24,304 nucleotides of DNA, from the NCBI GenBank assembly GCA_001598975.1, contig BBXU01000803.1, forward strand, positions 1 through 24,304, in the 5' to 3' direction. The translations under genes were made by a program, and so were the position numbers. This document shows positions 20,379 through 24,304 of this stretch, piece by piece. Below the pieces are notes generated by a model. It was not told where the DNA came from, searched no databases, and saw only the letters and a list, made by a program, of their open reading frames with translations. Each line of letters starts with the position of its first letter. The stretch's first letter is position 1. The DNA comes from Parachlorella kessleri (taxonomy: Eukaryota; Chlorophyta; Trebouxiophyceae; Chlorellales; Chlorellaceae).

Positions 20379-23300
20379 TCACTCCTCGGCAACACTCCCT
20401 GTCACCCCTGCCGACATTGGCGGCGCCGCTGGCACGGTTGGAGTTGGTGGCGTCCCCACTCCCGCCTTGCTGACTCCCACCCTCGCACTTTGCACTAGGT
20501 GTGGCGGGGGATGCCCATCGTGCTCTGGGCCCTGCCCCCCGCCCGCCACACCAGTAGCAGCTGCTGCTGGCAGTCCCGAGCTTGGGGGCAGTGTGCCTTG
20601 TCCATTAACTCCCTCTCCTGCCGCAGATGTAGCTCCCCCGCTGGGTGCTGCCGCCACACTTGAAGCTGCCGTAGCCGCCGCCAGTGGCTTAGCTTGCGTA
20701 GGCTGGCCTGCCTCCGCCGCCGCCGCGGGTACCTCTATCTCTGCCGCGGCTGCGGCCTTGCCGGGGTAGGGGACCCCAGCCGGAGCGGCTGCCTGGACCT
20801 TTCGCTGCGGCGGCTGCTTGGGGCGAAGGCGGGGCACATACACGTCATACACCTCGTCCGCATGGCCCCGCCTGCGAGCACCAAGCCCTGGTGAGCCCTC
20901 GCTTGCCAACTGCCTTCTGCCCTGCTGCAAGAAAGTTATGCCAGCACGCACGCTGGTTGCACACATCAGGCAACGATGACCCAGCTGTTCCTGCTTTCCA
21001 GCTCCGGGAAAGGTCGCATACAAGTAAATAAACTGGTACTTCCCGACACCAATTCATCAAGCACCTCCTTCTCCACCTCCGCGAGCCCAGGAGTGACCTA
21101 CTTGGCTTCCGGGTTTTCGCAGCGCAGCGAGAAGCGCAGGGCGCCAAACTGCGGGTCGTCAGGGTGCATGGGCGGGGCAGCGGGAGGATTCATGAGGCTG
21201 ATGTCACACCTGCAGCCGAGGTTGCGTGGCCGTTGCAGCACCACCGCATGCTAGGCAGATGGCCCGTGTGTGCTGGCACTACAGCCACACCCTGAGGGAC
21301 CGAGGCCGCCGGCCCTGGCACTGAGACGGCCTTCAGCACCCCCACCACTGTGCACTAGGGCCGCCACCCACCCCAAGGTGTGGAATAGAGTATGAAGGGG
21401 CATGCCGGCAGTGCCTCTGGCCATTGAGGCGGGTCTGAACCGCAATTTGCATGGCCTGCGCACTGCACTGAGGGGGTACACAGGGGCTGCCACCCTCACC
21501 AGTTACGCTGCCCCAGCAGCTTGTGGAACTTGGGATGCCGGTTCTTGAACAGACGAACCAGCTTCTCGCGCGTCCGGTGGTCCACATTCTCTGCAATTAA
21601 GAACCATGCCCAACATCTCCACATCCTACTGCCCCACAGCTTCCCAGGGTTGTAGACATCCAACCCTGTGCCAGAGGCTGCTTCGTGATCAGGCAACTAA
21701 GGGCTTCCCCGTGTGTACACCCTCGGTGACCATCACAACCACCTAGCATCACGCAGAATAGTTGCTTTCGGTCGCGCCTGCAGCCCTGACGGATTAGGCC
21801 TGCTCCCCCAGCTCACGCACGTGCAACCCGGGTGCATCCCATTGCACGGGCCTAGCCAGGCCACTCACTTGCAAAGTTGGTGCGGACCATCATGCGGATG
21901 ACTGGGTGGGGCGGGGGGCGTTCACGATCGCGCTGCTGATGATCTGGGGCATGTACAGGGGGTCCTGGCTGCACCATCACACGGGGGCAGAGAGAAGAGA
22001 ACTCCTGTCAAGCATGATCAACCTTTCTTTCCGCGCAGTCTCATACCACCAAGGCCACATAAGCTTGGTTCATCCACATGACAGTGGATTGAAGCAGACT
22101 GCAGAGGTTCGATTATGAATACAAATGAATATAGAGGACACCTTCCCTCTACTCAAACATCTATTTCCATGCAACCTGTCGCCAACCCCACTCCCAAGCC
22201 CAGCCAAACCACCCCAGTCACCGGGCTCAACTCGCCTATACCTGGGACAAACACGTCTCACGTCCCAGCACTGGCGCCCCCCAATCACAACAACCCTGTG
22301 CTACCTGCCGCCAGCCACAGGCAATGCTGCCCTTGCAACGCTCACCATCTGGCAGAGCCGTCTCCCGCTTTTGGTCCCACACCAAGGCTGTGACACTGCT
22401 GCTTACCTCAGGTCCTTGTACCCAGATAACCCTGCTTGTGCTGCCTGCCCTAGTCACAGACAGAGCTGCCCTGCCACGCCTACCATGGCAGTTCCCCCAG
22501 CTGTGGCCCAACACCAAGGCTGTGACACCGCTGCTTACGCTTACCTCAGGTCCTTGAACTTGGGGTGGGAGTAGAGCTGGCCCACGCCGCCCACATGCGC
22601 ATCGCCCGACAGGATGGTCACTCGGAAGCCCCGCTGCTCCGCAAACGTCTGCAGCAGCCGGATGAACTTAAGCCGCTCCTCTGCAGAGCACACACAGGCG
22701 AGGCAGGGCCGTGGATTCCAGCAAGGAAGCGGCTGGCTGCAGGCAGTGCTGGAGTAACACCACATGGACACCGCAGCCCCTCTGCTAGACATATAGCAAA
22801 AACGCATTAAGCAACAAGTCTTGCAACAAGCAGCAGCATACATACAAAACGTATGTGCTCAGAGAAGTGTAGAAGGTCATGTGTACATGCGTGCGTGTCT
22901 ACGTCCTTTTTCAACCAAGAGTCTCATCAAATGATACGTGGGCAAGATAGCGGGCTCACCAGCATGCACGTCAGCTGCCCACCCGTCGACCAAGTCATCC
23001 AGGATTTCAGGCTGGCTGCCAACTGCACATTGCAAGGGGACGGCATTGTGCATATGTCCAAGGTATCAGCTGCAAGTGCAGAACCCAGCACTGCACATGG
23101 CGCGCCCCAAGCACTGGCACCCCTTTGCCCTGGTGTTGCTGGCTGCCAGCAACACAAGGCTTGGAAGATCATGCATGGTCCAAGCGAAAAACGCCAAGGC
23201 ACACTAGGCTGCAACTTCCAATGACAAGGCCAGCGGAAAACACAGGGGGGTGCGGCAAAAATTTACCCGGCAGGAGGAGGGGGCACGAGATGAGGGCTGT

Positions 23301-24304
23301 ATACCCCACAATACGGAGGAAGGGGTCTGCGAGCCTAGTGGTGTGGGCCACCATGCCTAGCAGGAACTCGTTCAAATCACTTCTTGCACTCCACACGTAC
23401 GCACAGAGTACCGAGCCACCACCCTGACTCACCGTTGGGGTCCATGAGGCCCGTGCTGCGCGCCACCTTGCGCAGCAGGCGCGACGCCTTACTAAAGTAT
23501 GCCACCCCCTCCAGGATGGACTCGGCCAGCGGTAGCTGCAGCACAGCACAGCACAGCACACGGATCAGTCCAGTCACTATGGGGTGGAATGTACATGCAT
23601 CGACGTCTCCAAGCCAGCGGGCACTACCTTGCAGGAGGCTAGCTCTGCCGGGCAAGCGTGGCTGGGTGGATGACATGCACCCACTTTTGGACTTGGGCGA
23701 GCTACCGTGCTGCTGGGCCCACAGCCCAGCATAGCATAGCCTAAGGAGGAGGCCTTGCACTTCACGTCGACCAGCCCAGGCCCGGCACCCCTGACACTGG
23801 CTGGGCAGCAGCAACCCCCCTCCTCCGACAGCACAGTTGCCTCTGACACCACGGAAGAGTCATAGGCCACCAGCAAACTGCCCTGCTGTGTTCTAACCAA
23901 AACAACAGCGGAACAGCCTCGAAGGGAAGCCAGAAGCACTGCGCGCCCGAGTGTAGCCTGTGTTCGATAGTAAGTGACACTCACCCGGGGAAACACCAGG
24001 GGCACTCCGGACATGACGATGATGTGTCGCACCGACTCTGGTAGGGCCAGCACCTCCCTCTCCACCGCATCGAAAGTGGACTGCACAAGCCAGCCAGCAA
24101 CTCCTTTGTATGTTGGTGACAGCTGTCAATCCGATTTGCATGCTGGTAAGGCCTCTCGGTTACTCTCCTCGCCGCCCATCCAGAGTCTAATCAGGGACAC
24201 TGGACTAGTGGGCAATCATATAAGGACGCTGGTGTGATGGCTTGGGCGAGGGCAGGTGCCTGCCTGCATGCCAAGCTGGCTCCATGTGGTGGTGGTGGTG
24301 GGGG
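20379..24304 (-). CDS. PhoD-like metallophosphatase, C-terminal part (partial; apparent frameshift)
   Basis: Exons (minus): 24080-23985, 23535-23433, 23022-22960, 22680-22545, 21968-21869, 21590-21500, 21209-21102 and 20871-20379; the 5' part lies beyond the right edge. Family-like segments in order: HIIVMSGVPLVFPR, LAESILEGVAYFSK, PEILDDLVDGWAADVHAEER, the metallophosphatase motif RVTILSGDAHVGGVGQLYS (Asp/His are presumed metal ligands), DPLYMPQIISSAIVNAP, DHRTREKLVRLF, RNWCDISLMN, and RFSLRCENPEAK. An Ala/Pro-rich, probably disordered tail of about 150 residues follows. This order fits PhoD-like phosphatases of the fungal/algal type, which cleave phosphate esters; the substrate is unknown. 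All exon phases match except exon 21968-21869, which is one base short: the frame before AIVNAP and the frame from PVIRMMVRTNFA differ by one in a C run. Confidence 0.8.
21869..21968 (-). pseudogene. Frameshifted exon of the PhoD-like gene
   Basis: The 5' frame reads SQDPLYMPQIISSAIVNAP and then hits a stop. The 3' frame reads PVIRMMVRTNFA and matches the phase of the next exon. The shift falls at six C residues (minus strand; plus-strand G run 21913-21918). The exon is 100 nt where phase requires 101 (or 98). It could be a sequencing/assembly indel or a true inactivating mutation; the rest of the gene looks intact, which favours error or a very recent event. Confidence 0.7.
22291..22558. repeat. 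Diverged tandem duplication carrying a copied 5' splice site
   Basis: Two units of about 138 bp (about 22291-22428 and 22428-22558) share AACCCTG at the start, the ACCAAGGCTGTGACAC(T/C)GCTGCTTAC block, and TTACCTCAGGTCCTTG. On the minus strand the last block is the exon end GACCTGAG|GTAAGC. The true donor is 22544-22543 and the decoy copy is 22406-22405. The extra copy lies inside the following intron. Confidence 0.8.
23540..23559. repeat. (AGCAC)4 microsatellite beside a PhoD acceptor
   Basis: Four AGCAC units on the plus strand read as GTGCT repeats on the transcribed strand, immediately before the CTGCAG acceptor of exon 23535-23433. Confidence 0.9.
24285..24304. repeat. (GGT)n microsatellite at the right edge
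   Basis: The window ends in consecutive GGT/TGG triplets, within or upstream of the PhoD-like gene's next intron. Its extent is unknown because the window ends. Confidence 0.8.

Noticed and set aside
20379..20871. Ala-rich plus-strand ORFs opposite the PhoD tail.
   Set aside because: They are antisense reflections of the low-complexity C-terminal exon; the minus strand is in phase with upstream PhoD exons.

Overview
The window reads as nuclear DNA of a green alga (Chlorophyta; class not resolvable from this sequence). The evidence is short exons of about 30-500 nt split by introns of roughly 100-700 nt, strong acceptors that mostly end in CTGCAG, donors of the GTGAG/GTAAG/GTGCG type, GC-rich codons, Ala/Gln-rich insertions inside conserved enzymes, and a gene set typical of plants and algae. 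There are no operons, RNA genes, CRISPR arrays or recognisable transposons. Gene models were built by hand: candidate splice sites were joined only where reading phase and family similarity agreed, so exon coordinates are inferred and not transcript-verified.

Layout: (1) 1-1419, minus strand, N-terminal half of a major facilitator superfamily transporter, running off the left edge. (2) 1949-7968, minus strand, an 11-exon cryptochrome-DASH/photolyase-family flavoprotein. (3) 8290-10431, plus strand, a 7-exon CCDC174-like coiled-coil nuclear protein, divergent from CRY-DASH across a gap of about 320 bp. (4) 10803-11574, minus strand, a 3-exon gene for an 80-residue single-pass membrane protein of unknown function. 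(5) 11853-13570, plus strand, a 4-exon UBC4/5 (UBE2D)-type ubiquitin-conjugating enzyme, divergent from gene 4 across 278 bp. (6) 14711-18791, plus strand, a 9-exon ERGIC3/Erv46 cargo receptor. (7) 20379 to beyond the right edge, minus strand, the C-terminal part of a PhoD-like metallophosphatase, with an apparent one-base deletion in a C run of a conserved exon.

The genes do not form one pathway; they cover blue-light/flavin photobiology, RNA-associated coiled-coil function, ubiquitination, ER-Golgi traffic, transport and phosphatase chemistry. The most distinctive signals are structural: tandem duplications that copy splice boundaries (three 55-bp units carrying the ERGIC3 intron-7 acceptor; a diverged unit of about 138 bp carrying a PhoD donor), an 83-bp tandem duplication in CRY-DASH intron 1, a 27-bp triplicate in an MFS intron, a GC-AG intron, a 31-nt micro-exon, and non-consensus residues in CRY-DASH at the motif that contacts lesions in photolyases. 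I found no convincing new multi-gene system.
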